Source: Massilia pinisoli
Lineage (GTDB): Bacteria; Pseudomonadota; Gammaproteobacteria; Burkholderiales; Burkholderiaceae_D
Length of the DNA: 64,000 nt
Reading direction: 5' to 3'
Assembly (NCBI RefSeq): GCF_024753285.1
Contig: NZ_JANUGW010000006.1
Coordinates: 186,001 to 250,000, forward strand
Position numbers and translations under genes: made by a program. The notes below the pieces were generated by a model. The model was not told the DNA's origin. It saw only the letters and a list, made by a program, of their open reading frames with translations, and did no database searches. Numbering within the stretch: the stretch's first letter is position 1; each line of letters starts with the position of its first letter. Shown piece by piece: positions 20,407 through 30,921 of the stretch.

Positions 20407-23204
20407 ATGCGAACGTGCCCACCGTGACTTTCGAGATCGACGGCCGTGCCGTCGAGGCCCAACCGTTCGACACGCTGTTCGATGCGGCCGCGCGCGCCGG
20501 CATCGACCTGCCGCACCTGTGCCACAAGGATGGCCTGGAGCCGGCCGGTAACTGCCGTGCGTGCGTCGTCGAAGTCGATGGCGAACGTACGTTGGCCCCG
20601 TCGTGCTGCCGCCATCCGGCGCCCGGCATGAAGGTGCGCACGGACAGCGAGCGCGCCGTCGCCGCCCGCAAGATGGTGCTGGAACTGCTGCTGTCCGACC
20701 TGCCTGCCACGGCCCGTACGCGCGACGACGAGGTCGCGCAGTGGGCCGGAAAACTCGGCGTGGGCGCGTCCCGCTTTCCCGCCACGCGCGCGGTGCCGGC
20801 GCCTGACCCGAGCCATGCGGCCATCGAAGTGAACCTCGACGCCTGCATCCAGTGCACGCGCTGCGTGCGCGCCTGCCGCGACGAGCAGGTCAACGACGTC
20901 ATCGGCCTGGCGGGCCGCGGCGAGAACGCGCGCATCGTGTTCGACCAGGGCGACCCGATGGGCGCCTCGACGTGCGTGGCCTGCGGCGAATGCGTGCAAG
21001 CCTGCCCGACGGGCGCGCTGGCGCCGGCACGCGGCGCGGCGCTCACGGTGCCGGACAAGCAGGTCGATTCCGTCTGCCCGTATTGCGGCGTGGGCTGCCA
21101 GCTGACGTACCACGTGAAGGACAACCGTATCGTCCGTGTGGAAGGCCGCGACGGTCCCGCGAACCACGGCCGCCTGTGCGTGAAGGGCCGCTACGGCTAC
21201 GACTACGCACACCATCCGCAGCGTCTGACGGTGCCGCTGATCCGAAGAGAAGGCGTGCCGAAGCGGGGCGATTTCACGATGGACCCGGAGCGCGTGCTGG
21301 ACGTGTTCCGCGAAGCGACGTGGGAGGAAGCGCTGGAAGCTGCCGGCGGCGGCCTCGCGCGCATCCGCGACGCGCACGGCGGGCGGGCGCTCGCGGGCTT
21401 CGGTTCCGCGAAGGGCAGCAACGAAGAGGCCTACTTGTTCCAGAAGCTCGTGCGCACGGGCTTCGGCAGCAACAACGTCGACCATTGCACGCGGCTGTGC
21501 CACGCGTCGTCCGTCGCCGCGCTGCTGGAAGGGATCGGCTCGGGCGCCGTGTCGAACCCCGTGATGGACGTGACGCGGGCGGAGGTCGTCATCGTCATCG
21601 GCGCCAACCCGACCGTCAACCACCCCGTCGCCGCCACGTGGATCAAGAACGCGGTGCGCACCGGCGTGAAGCTGATCGTCGCGGACCCGCGCCGCTCCGA
21701 CCTCGCGCGGCACGCGCACCGCTTCCTGCAGTTCAAGCCCGACACGGACGTCGCGCTGCTGAACGCGATGATGCACACGATCGTCGAGGAAGGCCTCGTC
21801 GACCCCGCATTCATCGCCGACCGCACGAGCGGCTACGACGCGCTGGCCGCGAACGTGGCGAACTACAGCCCGGAAGCGATGGCGCCGATCTGCGGCATCG
21901 ATGCCGAAACGATCCGCTACGTGGCGCGGCTGTATGCGACGGCCAAGGGCGCGATGATTTTATGGGGCATGGGCATCTCGCAGCACGTGCACGGCACGGA
22001 CAATGCGCGCTGCCTGATCGCGCTCGCGCTGATGACGGGCCAGATCGGCCGTCCCGGCACGGGCCTGCATCCGCTGCGGGGCCAGAACAACGTGCAGGGC
22101 GCGTCGGACGCGGGCCTCATCCCCATGATGTATCCGGACTACCGGCGCGTCGACGAACCGGAGGCGCAGGCGAAGTTCGAAGCAGCGTGGGGCAGGGCGC
22201 TTGACGGGAAGCCCGGCCTGACGGTCGTCGAGATCATGGACGACATCCTGGCAGATGGTATCAAGGGCATGTACATCATGGGCGAGAACCCCGCGATGTC
22301 CGACCCGGACGCGAACCACGCGCGCGAAGCGCTGGCAGCGCTCCAGCACCTCGTCGTGCAGGACATCTTCCTCACCGAGACGGCGTACCTGGCCGACGTG
22401 ATCCTGCCCGCGTCGAGCTTCGCCGAAAAGACCGGGAGCTTCACGAACACCGACCGCGTCGTGCAGCTGGGCCGCCAGGCGTTGAACCCGCCGGGCGACG
22501 CGCGCCAGGACCTGTGGATCATCCAGCAGGTCGCGCGCCGGCTCGGGCTGCCGTGGAAGTACGACGGCCCGGCCGCCGTGTTCGACGAGATGCGCAAGCT
22601 GATGCCCAGCATCGCCGGCATCACGTGGGACCGCCTGGAGCGCGACGGCGCCGTCACGTATCCGTGCCGCGCGGAGGGCGATCCGGGCGAGCCCGTCGTC
22701 TTCACGCAGGCGTTCCCGCGCGAAAGCGGCCGCGCGCGCTTCGTCCCGGCCGACATCATCCCGGCCGACGAGCGGCCCGATGCCGAGTACCCCGTCGTGC
22801 TGATCACGGGACGCCAGCTCGAGCACTGGCACACGGGCAGCATGACGCGCCGCGCCGGCGTGCTCGATGCGCTGGAGCCGGACCCCGTCGCGCTCGTGCA
22901 TCCGCTCGACCTGGAAGCGCTGGGTGGCCGGCCGGGCGACGTGATCACGATCGCGTCGCGCCGCGGCGAGGTGGCGCTATACGCCCGCGCCGACGACGGC
23001 ACGCCGCGCGGCGCCGTGTTCGTCCCATTCTGCTACTACGAGGCGGCGATCAACCGGCTGACGAATGCGGCGCTGGACCCGTTCGGCAAGATCCCGGAAT
23101 TCAAGTACTGCGCCGTCCGCGTGCAGGTGGGCGGGCACGTCGCAGGCCAGGGTTCCTACGGTGGCGGCCAGATTCTGGACCCCGTGGCACAATCGCAGGC
23201 ATGA
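20403..23204 (+). CDS. fdhF: Formate dehydrogenase alpha subunit, molybdenum/tungsten-bis-pterin type
   Basis: 933 residues. Order: N-terminal [2Fe-2S] ferredoxin domain (CHKDG ... NCRACVV), a NuoG-like Cys/His region, two [4Fe-4S] sites (CIQCTRCVRAC and CVACGECVQACP), then the catalytic subunit with its own cluster (CPYCGVGC) and a C-terminal pterin-binding domain (LITGRQLEHWHTGSMTRR). The metal-ligand position that is selenocysteine in E. coli FdhF is a cysteine here (C366 in DHCTRLCHASS), so no selenium is needed. It oxidises formate to CO2. Starts in the ATGA overlap with the beta gene and ends in an ATGA overlap with fdhD. Confidence 0.94.
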
Positions 23205-24067
23205 CCTCTTCCTATCGTCCAACGCTCTCGCAGGCCAGCGCCGGCCTCACGCATCCCGTGACGGCCATCGACGAGCGCGGACGCCGCGAGACCTTGCACA
23301 TCCCGGCCGAGCGGCCGCTGACGGTCTACGTCGACAAGCGCGAACTCGTCACCCTGATGACCCTGGGCGCGGCGCCGGAAGCGCTCACCTTGGGCTACCT
23401 GCGCAACCAGCGTCTCGTGCGCTCGCTCGAGGACATCGTGTCCGTGCAGGTCGACTGGTCCGTCGATGCGGTCGCCGTTGTCACGCGCGGCGGCATCGCC
23501 GACGTCGAGGAGCGCACGGCGAAGAAGGTCGTCACGACCGGATGCGGCCAAGGCTCCGTGTTCGGCGGGTTGATGGACGAGGTCGACCGCATCGTGCTGC
23601 CGCCGGACGCGCGCCTGCGCCAGTCCGTCGTGCACCGCATCGTCGAGACGGTGCGCACGCAGCAATCCGTCTACAAGCAGGCCGGCTCCGTGCACGGCTG
23701 CGCGCTGTTCACGAACGAGGGCGACCTGCTGTGGTTCATCGAGGACGTGGGTCGCCACAACGCGGTCGACGCCATCGCGGGCCTGATGTGGCTGGAAGGC
23801 GTCGAGGGTGCCGACAAGGTGTTTTATACGACGGGGCGGCTGACGTCCGAAATGGTCATCAAGGGCGCGCAGATGGGCATCCCGTTCCTGCTGTCGCGCT
23901 CCGGCACGACGCAGATGGGGCATGCGGTGGCGGAGCAGGTCGGCATGTCGCTGCTGGCGCGCTGCAGCGGCCACCACTTCCTGCTGCTGTCCGGCGAGGA
24001 GCGCCTCGTGTTCGAGCCCGAGTGGCTTGCCGCCCTGGAGACGGCGCGCACCCTGCGCACCGCCTGA
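23201..24067 (+). CDS. fdhD: Formate dehydrogenase accessory sulfurtransferase FdhD
   Basis: 288 residues. FdhD passes sulfur from the cysteine desulfurase to the pterin cofactor of formate dehydrogenase. Family motifs present are LTLGYLRNQRLV, KQAGSVHGCALF, EDVGRHNAVDAIAG, TTGRLTSEMVIKGAQMGIP and SRSGTT. The swivelling loop that carries two cysteines (CxxC) in E. coli reads TTGCGQGSVFGG here, with only one. I recall this form from betaproteobacterial relatives and read it as a subfamily trait. Starts in an ATGA overlap with the alpha-subunit gene. Confidence 0.92.
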   Translation: MTSSYRPTLSQASAGLTHPVTAIDERGRRETLHIPAERPLTVYVDKRELVTLMTLGAAPEALTLGYLRNQRLVRSLEDIVSVQVDWSVDAVAVVTRGGIADVEERTAKKVVTTGCGQGSVFGGLMDEVDRIVLPPDARLRQSVVHRIVETVRTQQSVYKQAGSVHGCALFTNEGDLLWFIEDVGRHNAVDAIAGLMWLEGVEGADKVFYTTGRLTSEMVIKGAQMGIPFLLSRSGTTQMGHAVAEQVGMSLLARCSGHHFLLLSGEERLVFEPEWLAALETARTLRTA

Positions 24068-24076
24068 CGTCAGCCC

Positions 24077-24787
24077 ATGAGCGATATTGCGGATGCCGTC
24101 GCGCGCGCCTTCGCGCTGCTGTTCACGGGCGACCCGGACCTGTGGCGCATCGTGTGGGTGTCCCTGAAGACGAGCATCGTGGGCCTGCTGCTGGCCACGC
24201 CGCCCGCGATCCTGATCGGTTACGTCGTCGCCATGCGTCGCTTCGCCGGGCGGCGCATCGTCATCTGGCTCGCGCAGGCGGCACTGTCGCTGCCGACCGT
24301 CCTGATCGGCCTTTTGCTGTACCTGCTGCTGTCGCGCCACGGGCCGCTGGGCGGACTGCACTGGCTGTTCTCGCAGTCCGGCATCGTGTTCGGGCAGTGC
24401 ATCGTCGCGCTGCCGGTGCTGCTCGCGTTCACGCTGGCCGCCGTGCAGGGTCTCGATCCGCGCTATGCGGAGACGGCGATCGCGCTGGGCGCGTCGCCCA
24501 TGCAGGTGATGGTGCGCGTGCTGCACGAGGCGCGCTTCGGCGTGATGGCGGCCGTCTTGTCCGGCTTCGGCCGCGTGATCTCGGAAGTGGGCTGCGCACT
24601 GATGGTGGGCGGGAATATCGAAGGGGAGACGCGCACGATCACGACGGCGATCGCGCTGGAGACGAGCAAGGGCGAGTTCGCGCAGGGCATCGCGCTCGGC
24701 ATCGTGCTCGTCACGGTTGCCCTGCTGATGAACGGCGCGCTGATGCTGCTGCAGGGCGACGCGCACACAGTGCGGGAGCGCGCATGA
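24077..24787 (+). CDS. tupB: Tungstate ABC transporter permease TupB
   Basis: 236 residues, with about six hydrophobic segments and the binding-protein-dependent permease loop (YAETAIALGASPMQVMVRVL), which docks the ATPase. VISEVGCALMVGGNIEGETRT is typical of the TupB/WtpB group. It lies 9 bases after fdhD and overlaps tupC (ATGA). Together with TupC and TupA it would import tungstate, though molybdate transport cannot be excluded. Confidence 0.85.
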   Translation: MSDIADAVARAFALLFTGDPDLWRIVWVSLKTSIVGLLLATPPAILIGYVVAMRRFAGRRIVIWLAQAALSLPTVLIGLLLYLLLSRHGPLGGLHWLFSQSGIVFGQCIVALPVLLAFTLAAVQGLDPRYAETAIALGASPMQVMVRVLHEARFGVMAAVLSGFGRVISEVGCALMVGGNIEGETRTITTAIALETSKGEFAQGIALGIVLVTVALLMNGALMLLQGDAHTVRERA

Positions 24788-25515
24788 GCATAGTCATCCA
24801 CTCGCAGATCACGGCGGCCGTGGTCGAGAACGCGGACGCGCCGCAGCGCGACGAGCGCCGCAAGGCCTTGCTGGGCGTGCGCGGCCTGCGCAAGCGCCAC
24901 GGCGACCGGCTGCTCTTCGACATCGACGTGCTCGAGATCGCGACGCACAGCGCCTACGTGCTGACGGGGATGAACGGCGCCGGCAAGAGCACCTTGCTGC
25001 GCGTGCTGGGCGGGCTGGAACGGGCCGAGATCGACAGCCTGCGCTTCGCCGGCGAAGACGTCCTGCGCGTGCACCCGTACCCGCGTGCGCTGCGCCGGGC
25101 CATCGTCTACGTGCACCAGCATCCGATCCTGTTCTCGACGAGCGTCGCCGACAACATCGGGTACGGCCTCGTCGTGCGCGGTTTCGCGCCGATAGCCGTG
25201 GAAGCGATCGTCGAGGAGGCGATGGCCTGGGCCGGGGTGGCGCACCTCGCCGACACCGATCCGGCCAAACTGTCCGGCGGCGAAAAGCAGCGTGTGGCGC
25301 TGGCGCGCGCGAGGGTGCTGCAACCGCGCCTGCTGCTGCTGGACGAGCCGACGGCGAACCTCGACGGCGCCGCGCGCGAACAGGTGCTCGCGCTGATCCC
25401 GACGATGGTCGATGCGGGCAGCAGCGTCGTCATCGCCTGCCACGACCGCGACCTGATCAACCTGCCCGGCGTGCAGCGCCTGAAGCTGCGCGACGGCCAC
25501 CTCGAACACCGCTGA
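24784..25515 (+). CDS. tupC: Tungstate ABC transporter ATP-binding protein TupC
   Basis: 243 residues. Walker A GMNGAGKST (about 63-71), Q-loop in VHQHPILF, signature LSGGEKQRVALARA and Walker B LLLLDEPTANLD are all intact. The first 30 or so residues are a polar extension before the ATPase core. It energises the TupB permease. Begins in the ATGA overlap with tupB; tupA follows after 19 bases. Confidence 0.87.
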   Translation: MSIVIHSQITAAVVENADAPQRDERRKALLGVRGLRKRHGDRLLFDIDVLEIATHSAYVLTGMNGAGKSTLLRVLGGLERAEIDSLRFAGEDVLRVHPYPRALRRAIVYVHQHPILFSTSVADNIGYGLVVRGFAPIAVEAIVEEAMAWAGVAHLADTDPAKLSGGEKQRVALARARVLQPRLLLLDEPTANLDGAAREQVLALIPTMVDAGSSVVIACHDRDLINLPGVQRLKLRDGHLEHR

Positions 25516-25534
25516 TCACAACAAGGAGACACCC

Positions 25535-26347
25535 ATGCACCGTCGTTCCATCCTCGCCCTCATCGCGACGCTCGCCTTTGCTGCGCCGTACGCGCACGCG
25601 CAGTCCGACAAGGTGCTGCGCCTGTCGACTACCACGAGCACGGAGAACTCGGGCCTGCTGGGCTATCTGCTGCCCGCGTTCGAGGCGAAGACGGGCATCA
25701 AGGTCGACGTGATCTCCGTGGGCACCGGCAAGGCGCTGGAGTTGGGCAAGAACGGCGACGTCGACGTCACGCTCGTCCACGCGCGCAAGCTGGAGGATAA
25801 ATTCGTCGCGGAGGGCTGGGGCATCGACCGCCACGACGTCATGTACAACGACTTCATCGTCGCGGGACCCACGAGCGACCCGGCGGGCGTGAAAGGCGGC
25901 CGCGACGTCATCGCGGCCTTTAAGAAGATCGCGGCGGCGAACGTGAAGTTCATCTCGCGCGGCGACAACTCCGGCACGGACGTGATGGAGAAGGGCTATT
26001 GGCAGCAAGCGGGCGTCAAGCCGGCCGGCGGCAACTACGTGTCGGCCGGCCTCGGGATGGGCGAGGTGTTGAACATGGCGGCGGAGTTGAACGCGTACAC
26101 GCTGACGGACCGCGCGACGTACGGCGCGTACAAGGCCAAGACGGGACTCGCGATCCTCGTCGAGGGCGACAAGCGCATGTTCAATCCGTACGGGATCATC
26201 GCGGTGAATCCGGAGAAGCACAAGGGCATCAACTACCGCGGCGCGAAGGCGCTGATCGACTGGATCACGTCGCCGGAAGGGCAGGCGCGGATCGCGTCGT
26301 TCAAGCCGGCGGGGGAGCAGCTCTTCTTCCCGGACGTGAAGCAGTGA
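25535..26347 (+). CDS. tupA: Tungstate-binding periplasmic protein TupA
   Basis: 270 residues with a Sec signal peptide (about 1-22, cleavage after AHA). The mature protein opens with LRLSTTTSTENSGLLGYLLP; the TTTST-(D/E)-SGL segment is the oxyanion-binding hallmark of TupA. ISRGDNSGTD forms the second binding segment. TupA proteins typically prefer tungstate over molybdate. It is last in the operon with formate dehydrogenase, so the cassette probably feeds tungsten to that enzyme. A palindromic repeat follows. Confidence 0.9.
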   Translation: MHRRSILALIATLAFAAPYAHAQSDKVLRLSTTTSTENSGLLGYLLPAFEAKTGIKVDVISVGTGKALELGKNGDVDVTLVHARKLEDKFVAEGWGIDRHDVMYNDFIVAGPTSDPAGVKGGRDVIAAFKKIAAANVKFISRGDNSGTDVMEKGYWQQAGVKPAGGNYVSAGLGMGEVLNMAAELNAYTLTDRATYGAYKAKTGLAILVEGDKRMFNPYGIIAVNPEKHKGINYRGAKALIDWITSPEGQARIASFKPAGEQLFFPDVKQ

Positions 26348-26365
26348 GCGGTCGTCCATGCGCCG

Positions 26366-26436
26366 GTTGAACGCGTGGACGGCAGAGCCGTCCACCCTAC
26401 GGTAGGGTGGACGGGTTCCCCGTCCACGCGTCCAAC
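26366..26436. repeat. GTGGACGG-type intergenic palindromic repeat, copy 2
   Basis: Two hairpin units directly abut here: GAACGCGTGGACGG ... CCGTCCACCCTAC followed at once by GTAGGGTGGACGG ... CCGTCCACGCG. Each is a strong palindrome and the pair is itself inverted. It fills the gap between the convergent tupA and GT9 genes and may act as a terminator for both. Confidence 0.85.
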
Positions 26437-26487
26437 GAAAAGCAAAGGGCCGCGATTGCGGCCCCTGTCGGATCACGCCGGTCGTGG

Positions 26488-27591
26488 TCACGCCAGCGCG
26501 TGCATCACCGCATCGACGGGAATCGCGTTGACCCAATCATGGCGCTGCACGGCCGTGATGACGGTGCTGTTGGCCTTGTCGACGGGCGCCCATTCCGGCG
26601 TCTTCTGGCGCATCAGCGCGACGACCGGCACGCCGACGGCGTTCGCCAGGTGCATCACGGCCGTTTCCACCGACACGATCAGGTCGCACTGGGCCAGCAT
26701 CGCGGGCAGCTGGAAGAAGTTTTCGTTTGCGCTGAACAGTTCCGTGCGGTCGAGCTGGCGGCGGCCCAGCATCGCCTTCACGTTGTCGACTTCCTGCGGC
26801 ACCGCGTTGACGATGAAGCAGGCATCGCGCCATTCCGGCTGCGCGCGCATCGTTTCGATCAGCTCGGCCACGCGCTCGACGGGCCAGCAGCGCTTGCGCG
26901 TCTTGGCGAACGGGTTGATGAACACGAGCTTGCCCTGGCGGTTGTCGAACCCCCATTCATGCAGGCGCGCCTTGGCACCCTCGACGAATTGCTCGGGGAT
27001 GTGCACGAACGGGATGCGCGCCGCGGGCGGGATGTCGACGCCGGCCAGCTGGCGGAACCAGTCCGCGTGCACGTCGCTGATGTGCGGCGCGGTGGCGCGG
27101 TCGGCGGCGTCCGGGTCGAGGCTCGCGTCCAGCTTGCGGTAGCTGAACCAGTGGTGCAGGCCGAACAGGCCCAGCGGCTTCTTCAGGCCGAACACGAAGC
27201 CGTCCGGGCTGATCTCGCGCGCGAGATTGGCGTAGAAGTGTGGACGCAGGGTGCCCAGCGAGACGACGATCGGATAATGCTCGCGCTGCGCTTCACCGAT
27301 CGACTGGCGGAACAGCTCGGGCGAGTAGTTCTGCTTGTAGACCTTGTCGATGAAGTCGCAGGCGTCGAGCCAGTCGTACAGGACGTTCTTCTTCAGGTGC
27401 GGCCACTGCGAGGCGTCGCTCGTGCGACGGACCTCGTCCACCCACAGGTGCAGCTTCAGGTGCGGGTACGCGCGCGCGAACGCCTCGAAGCAGTTCTGCA
27501 AATACGTGTAGTCGCCCAACGCCAGATGGGCGATGAACAGGATCTTGTCCGATTTCCTGAGGAGATTGGAAGGAATGAGGGGTAGGTTCAT
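26488..27591 (-). CDS. Glycosyltransferase family 9 (heptosyltransferase-like)
   Basis: 367 residues. The N-terminal KILFIAHLALGDYTYLQNCF matches the GT9 acceptor-site motif, and the C-terminal half has VFINPFAKTRKRCWPVERV and SVETAVMHLANAVGVPVVAL, which bind the ADP-heptose-type donor. It is likely an LPS core or related envelope transferase, distinct from WaaF. It stands alone, so neither donor nor acceptor can be assigned. Confidence 0.85.
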   Translation of the reverse strand: MNLPLIPSNLLRKSDKILFIAHLALGDYTYLQNCFEAFARAYPHLKLHLWVDEVRRTSDASQWPHLKKNVLYDWLDACDFIDKVYKQNYSPELFRQSIGEAQREHYPIVVSLGTLRPHFYANLAREISPDGFVFGLKKPLGLFGLHHWFSYRKLDASLDPDAADRATAPHISDVHADWFRQLAGVDIPPAARIPFVHIPEQFVEGAKARLHEWGFDNRQGKLVFINPFAKTRKRCWPVERVAELIETMRAQPEWRDACFIVNAVPQEVDNVKAMLGRRQLDRTELFSANENFFQLPAMLAQCDLIVSVETAVMHLANAVGVPVVALMRQKTPEWAPVDKANSTVITAVQRHDWVNAIPVDAVMHALA

Positions 27592-27982
27592 TGTCTCTTA
27601 CGGGTCGCCTGCCAGTTGTTGTCCGACGCCGCCAGCGGTGGATGAGTCTGCGATCAGCAGCGCTAACCGGTCGGCTGGCCGCGCACCGGAGGCCTGGTGT
27701 CGGTGTGCGCTACCGCCAACTCTCGAAAATCTTCAACAAATTGTCTCGAATTGTAGTCCAAACCGGGCGATAGCGTTGCCCCAAGCCATATTTTCGGGTG
27801 CTTTGTCCTGCGCGAGCAACAGAACTGGACAGGATGACATGCCCAGTCGTGGCGGTGACATCGGCGTGGTGCCTTGTCGGCACTGAGGACAGGATTTTAC
27901 GCGATCGGGCGGGCGTCCGGATGATGCCGGCGTTGATGCACGCCGACCGGAGCGTCGGCCGCCGGAGCGCCGGCCGCCGTGA
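27592..27982. other. Intergenic region without a recognisable gene
   Basis: 391 bases separate two minus-strand genes. Short open frames exist but lack ribosome-binding sites and family features. The 27930-27975 part is GC-rich with overlapping CCGGC/GCCGG inverted words and could form a hairpin after the GH2 gene, but no T-run follows. I see no clear promoter. Confidence 0.4.
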
Positions 27983-30835
27983 TCACGCCGACAACAGGCG
28001 CACGACGCCGCTCAGGCCGTGCGGCTGGCCCGCTGTCACGGGGCACAGCACGCTCAGGTGGAAGCGCTTGTCGCCGGCCGGGAACGGGATGCGCAGCGGC
28101 GCCGGCGCGGCCGTGGTCTTTTCGCCGGCCTTCTTGCCGTCGATGAAGACCTGGCACGGGCCCGTCACCTCGACGAATTCCAGGGTGCCGCCGTGCTTGC
28201 GCACGCGCGCGAAGGCCCAGGCGTCGGTGGCATACAGCACGTAGCCGGTCCGTTCGGCCGGTTTGGCACCGGCGCCGGGCGTGACCCAGCCCCAGGAATT
28301 CATGTCGGTGCCGGCGGGGCGCACATTCGGGTCGATCGGGGCCGCGCTGAGCGGGGAGGAGCGCCAGCCGTCGAGGCCCTGCACCGGTTCCGACGTGGCC
28401 TGGTAGGCCCACGGCTGGGCTGCACGCACCTCGACGTCGAGCACGGCGCTCTTGAGGCCGGGCGCGCTGGCGCCGAGCCGGAGGCGGCCCGACGTGCGTT
28501 CGCGGGTCTGCACGATCACCTGGGCCAGCCCGTTGAACAGCGCGCGCGTGTTGCCCTTCTCGCTGCTGATGTCGTTCGGATTGCCGTTGCCCAGGCCGAT
28601 GATGTCGCCGCCTTCGATCGTGAACACGAGCTGGTGCTGCGCCAGCGGCACGTGGCGGCCCTTCGCATCGAGCGCCTCGACCTGGATGGGTTGCGCATCG
28701 AGGCCGTCGCCGCGCAGGAACGCGCGGTCCGGGGTGAGCTTGAGCGTGACGGGCGCGCCGGTGGTCTCGACCTCGAACCGCTTGACGACCTTGCCGCCGC
28801 GGTAGCCGACCGCGGCGAGCGTGCCGGGCGCGTACGGCACCTGCCAGCGGTTCATTTCGTAGATGTCGCCCTTCTGGCGGCCCTGCGAGCGGCCGTTCAG
28901 GAACACCTCGACTTCGTCCATGTTGTGGAACGCCATCACAGTGATCGCCTGGCCTTCCTTGCCGGCCCAGTTCCAGTGCGGCGCCAGGCGCAGCACGGGT
29001 TCCTTGCGCCACTGCGCCTGGTGCAGCCAGAACGCGTCCTTGGCGAAGCCGCACAAGTCCATGATGCCGAAGAACGAGGAATTCGACGGCCATTCATACG
29101 GGGAGGGTTCGCCGTGGTAGTCGAAGCCGGTCCACACGAATGCCCCGGCCACGAACGGGCGCTCGGCGATGGCTTTCCAGCCGACCCGGTGCGTCGAGCC
29201 CCAGGACGACGCATCGTCGTCGTACCCGGCGAAGATGTGCTTCTCGGGCACGGTCACGTACTCGCCGCGCGTCTGGTAGGCCGAGGTGTCTTCGGACGAC
29301 GTGATCGGTACGGTCGGGAAGGCCTGGTGGAACGCGTCGTAGGCCTGGTATTGGTAGTTGAAGCCGACGACGTCGACGGCCTGTCCGGCATTGGCGGGCT
29401 CGAACTGGCCCGTGTTCATCGCGGCCGTGGTGGGGCGCGACGTATCGAGCGCGCGCACGGCGGCGACCATGCGCCGCACCATCTCGTAGCCCTGTTCCGT
29501 GCCCTGGATCGGCTCTTCGTTGAACACCGACCACAGGATGATGGACGGGTGGTTGCGGTGGCAGCGCACGAGCCAGGTGAGCTCGTCGACGTGTTCCGGC
29601 GACGGGTTGAACACGCGGTTCTCGTCCATCACGAGGAAGCCCAGCTCGTCGCACAGCTCGTAGAAGCGCTTGTCCTGGGCATTGTGCGAGCAGCGGATGG
29701 CGTTGACGCCGAGTTCCTTCAGCCGGCGCATGCGGTAGTCGAGCAGGCCGTACGGCACCGCGACGCCCACGCCGGCATGGTCCTGGTGGATGCACACGCC
29801 TTGCAGCTTGACGTGGCGGTCGTTCAGGAAGAAACCGTGCTCCGGATCGAAGCGCTGGGTGCGGAAACCACAGCGGGTCGTGACTTCGTCCAGCAGCTTG
29901 CCGTCCTGGAGCACGCGGGTGCGCACGCTGTACAGATTGCGTTCTTCGAGGCTCCACAGCTTGGGCGTTGCCACGCGCAAGGTGCCGGTGACGACCTGGT
30001 GCGCCAGCACGCCGACGTCGGCCGGGGACGTGAACGCGGCGACGGACTTGCCGTCCGCATCGATCAGCACGCTCTCGACCTGCACGCGCTGCGAGCCCTT
30101 GCGGATGTTGTACAGCGTGACTTCGAGCGGAATGGTCCACTGGCCGTCGGCGAAGACCGGATGGGCGAACACGCCGTCCGTGACGATGTGCACCTGCTCG
30201 CGCTTGACGAGCCACGTGTTGCGGTAGATGCCGGCGCCTTCGTACCACCAGCCCTGCATCGTGTCCGCGTCGGCGCGGATCACGAGCGAGTTGAGCGCGT
30301 CGCCGTACGTGGCGAACGGCGTCAGGTCGATGTAGACGGAGTTGTAGCCGCTCCACACATGCGCGACCTGCGTGCCGTTGAACCAGACGGTGGCGAGGGT
30401 CGAGATGCCGTCCAGCTGCAGTTCGATGTGCTTGCCGTGGTCGGCCTCGTCGAGCCGGATGAGGGTGCGGTACCAGCCGATGCCGCGCTTGCGGTAGCCC
30501 TGCGACACGTTGGCGTCCTGCTCGGGCAGCTGCGCGCTGGCGAAATCGTGCGGAAGCACGACGTTGGTCCATTCGGAATCGTCGAAGCCCGGTGCGGCCG
30601 CGCCGCTGGCGCTGCCGGCCTTCGCATTGGCGTAGGTCCAGCCATGGCCGCGGATGACGGGGAAGGCGATGTCGCCTTCGTGGAAGCGCCAGCCCTTGTT
30701 GAGCGAGACGACCGTGCGCCCGGGCACGGTCGCGGCGCGTGCGCGTGCAGTGGACGCGTACGCCGCGGATTGGCCGAAAATGGAGGTCGTGGCGAGCGCG
30801 CCGGCGCTCTTGAGGAAGTTGCGTCTGTTAGGCAT
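27983..30835 (-). CDS. Exported glycoside hydrolase family 2 (beta-galactosidase-like)
   Basis: 950 residues from the ATG at 30835 (MPNRRNFLKSAG); a GTG 9 bases earlier is possible. A twin-arginine signal peptide (RRNFLKSAG, about 1-30) implies folded export. The GH2 sugar-binding jelly roll, Ig-like domain and TIM barrel follow; acid/base is E440 (VFNEEP) and probable nucleophile E515 (ITSSEDTS). Beyond about residue 640 lie extra beta domains of the DUF4982/PKD type and a C-terminal beta-sandwich. GH2 members include beta-galactosidases, mannosidases and glucuronidases; WKAIAERPFVAGAFVWTGFDY favours the GalA-like group. It may contribute to side-chain removal together with the plant-polymer enzymes downstream. 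Confidence 0.88.
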   Translation of the reverse strand: MPNRRNFLKSAGALATTSIFGQSAAYASTARARAATVPGRTVVSLNKGWRFHEGDIAFPVIRGHGWTYANAKAGSASGAAAPGFDDSEWTNVVLPHDFASAQLPEQDANVSQGYRKRGIGWYRTLIRLDEADHGKHIELQLDGISTLATVWFNGTQVAHVWSGYNSVYIDLTPFATYGDALNSLVIRADADTMQGWWYEGAGIYRNTWLVKREQVHIVTDGVFAHPVFADGQWTIPLEVTLYNIRKGSQRVQVESVLIDADGKSVAAFTSPADVGVLAHQVVTGTLRVATPKLWSLEERNLYSVRTRVLQDGKLLDEVTTRCGFRTQRFDPEHGFFLNDRHVKLQGVCIHQDHAGVGVAVPYGLLDYRMRRLKELGVNAIRCSHNAQDKRFYELCDELGFLVMDENRVFNPSPEHVDELTWLVRCHRNHPSIILWSVFNEEPIQGTEQGYEMVRRMVAAVRALDTSRPTTAAMNTGQFEPANAGQAVDVVGFNYQYQAYDAFHQAFPTVPITSSEDTSAYQTRGEYVTVPEKHIFAGYDDDASSWGSTHRVGWKAIAERPFVAGAFVWTGFDYHGEPSPYEWPSNSSFFGIMDLCGFAKDAFWLHQAQWRKEPVLRLAPHWNWAGKEGQAITVMAFHNMDEVEVFLNGRSQGRQKGDIYEMNRWQVPYAPGTLAAVGYRGGKVVKRFEVETTGAPVTLKLTPDRAFLRGDGLDAQPIQVEALDAKGRHVPLAQHQLVFTIEGGDIIGLGNGNPNDISSEKGNTRALFNGLAQVIVQTRERTSGRLRLGASAPGLKSAVLDVEVRAAQPWAYQATSEPVQGLDGWRSSPLSAAPIDPNVRPAGTDMNSWGWVTPGAGAKPAERTGYVLYATDAWAFARVRKHGGTLEFVEVTGPCQVFIDGKKAGEKTTAAPAPLRIPFPAGDKRFHLSVLCPVTAGQPHGLSGVVRLLSA

Positions 30836-30921
30836 GGCCGTCACACTATCAAGTGCGGCGCCGCCTGTCGACCATAAAACCGCCGATGCCGATTACGATT
30901 TCCCGTAACCGGCACGCGGTG

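Noticed and set aside
28019..30877. Plus-strand 950-codon frame opposite the GH2 gene
   Set aside because: Low-complexity Val/Arg/Asp-rich translation with no domain; the minus strand has full GH2 features including a Tat signal.
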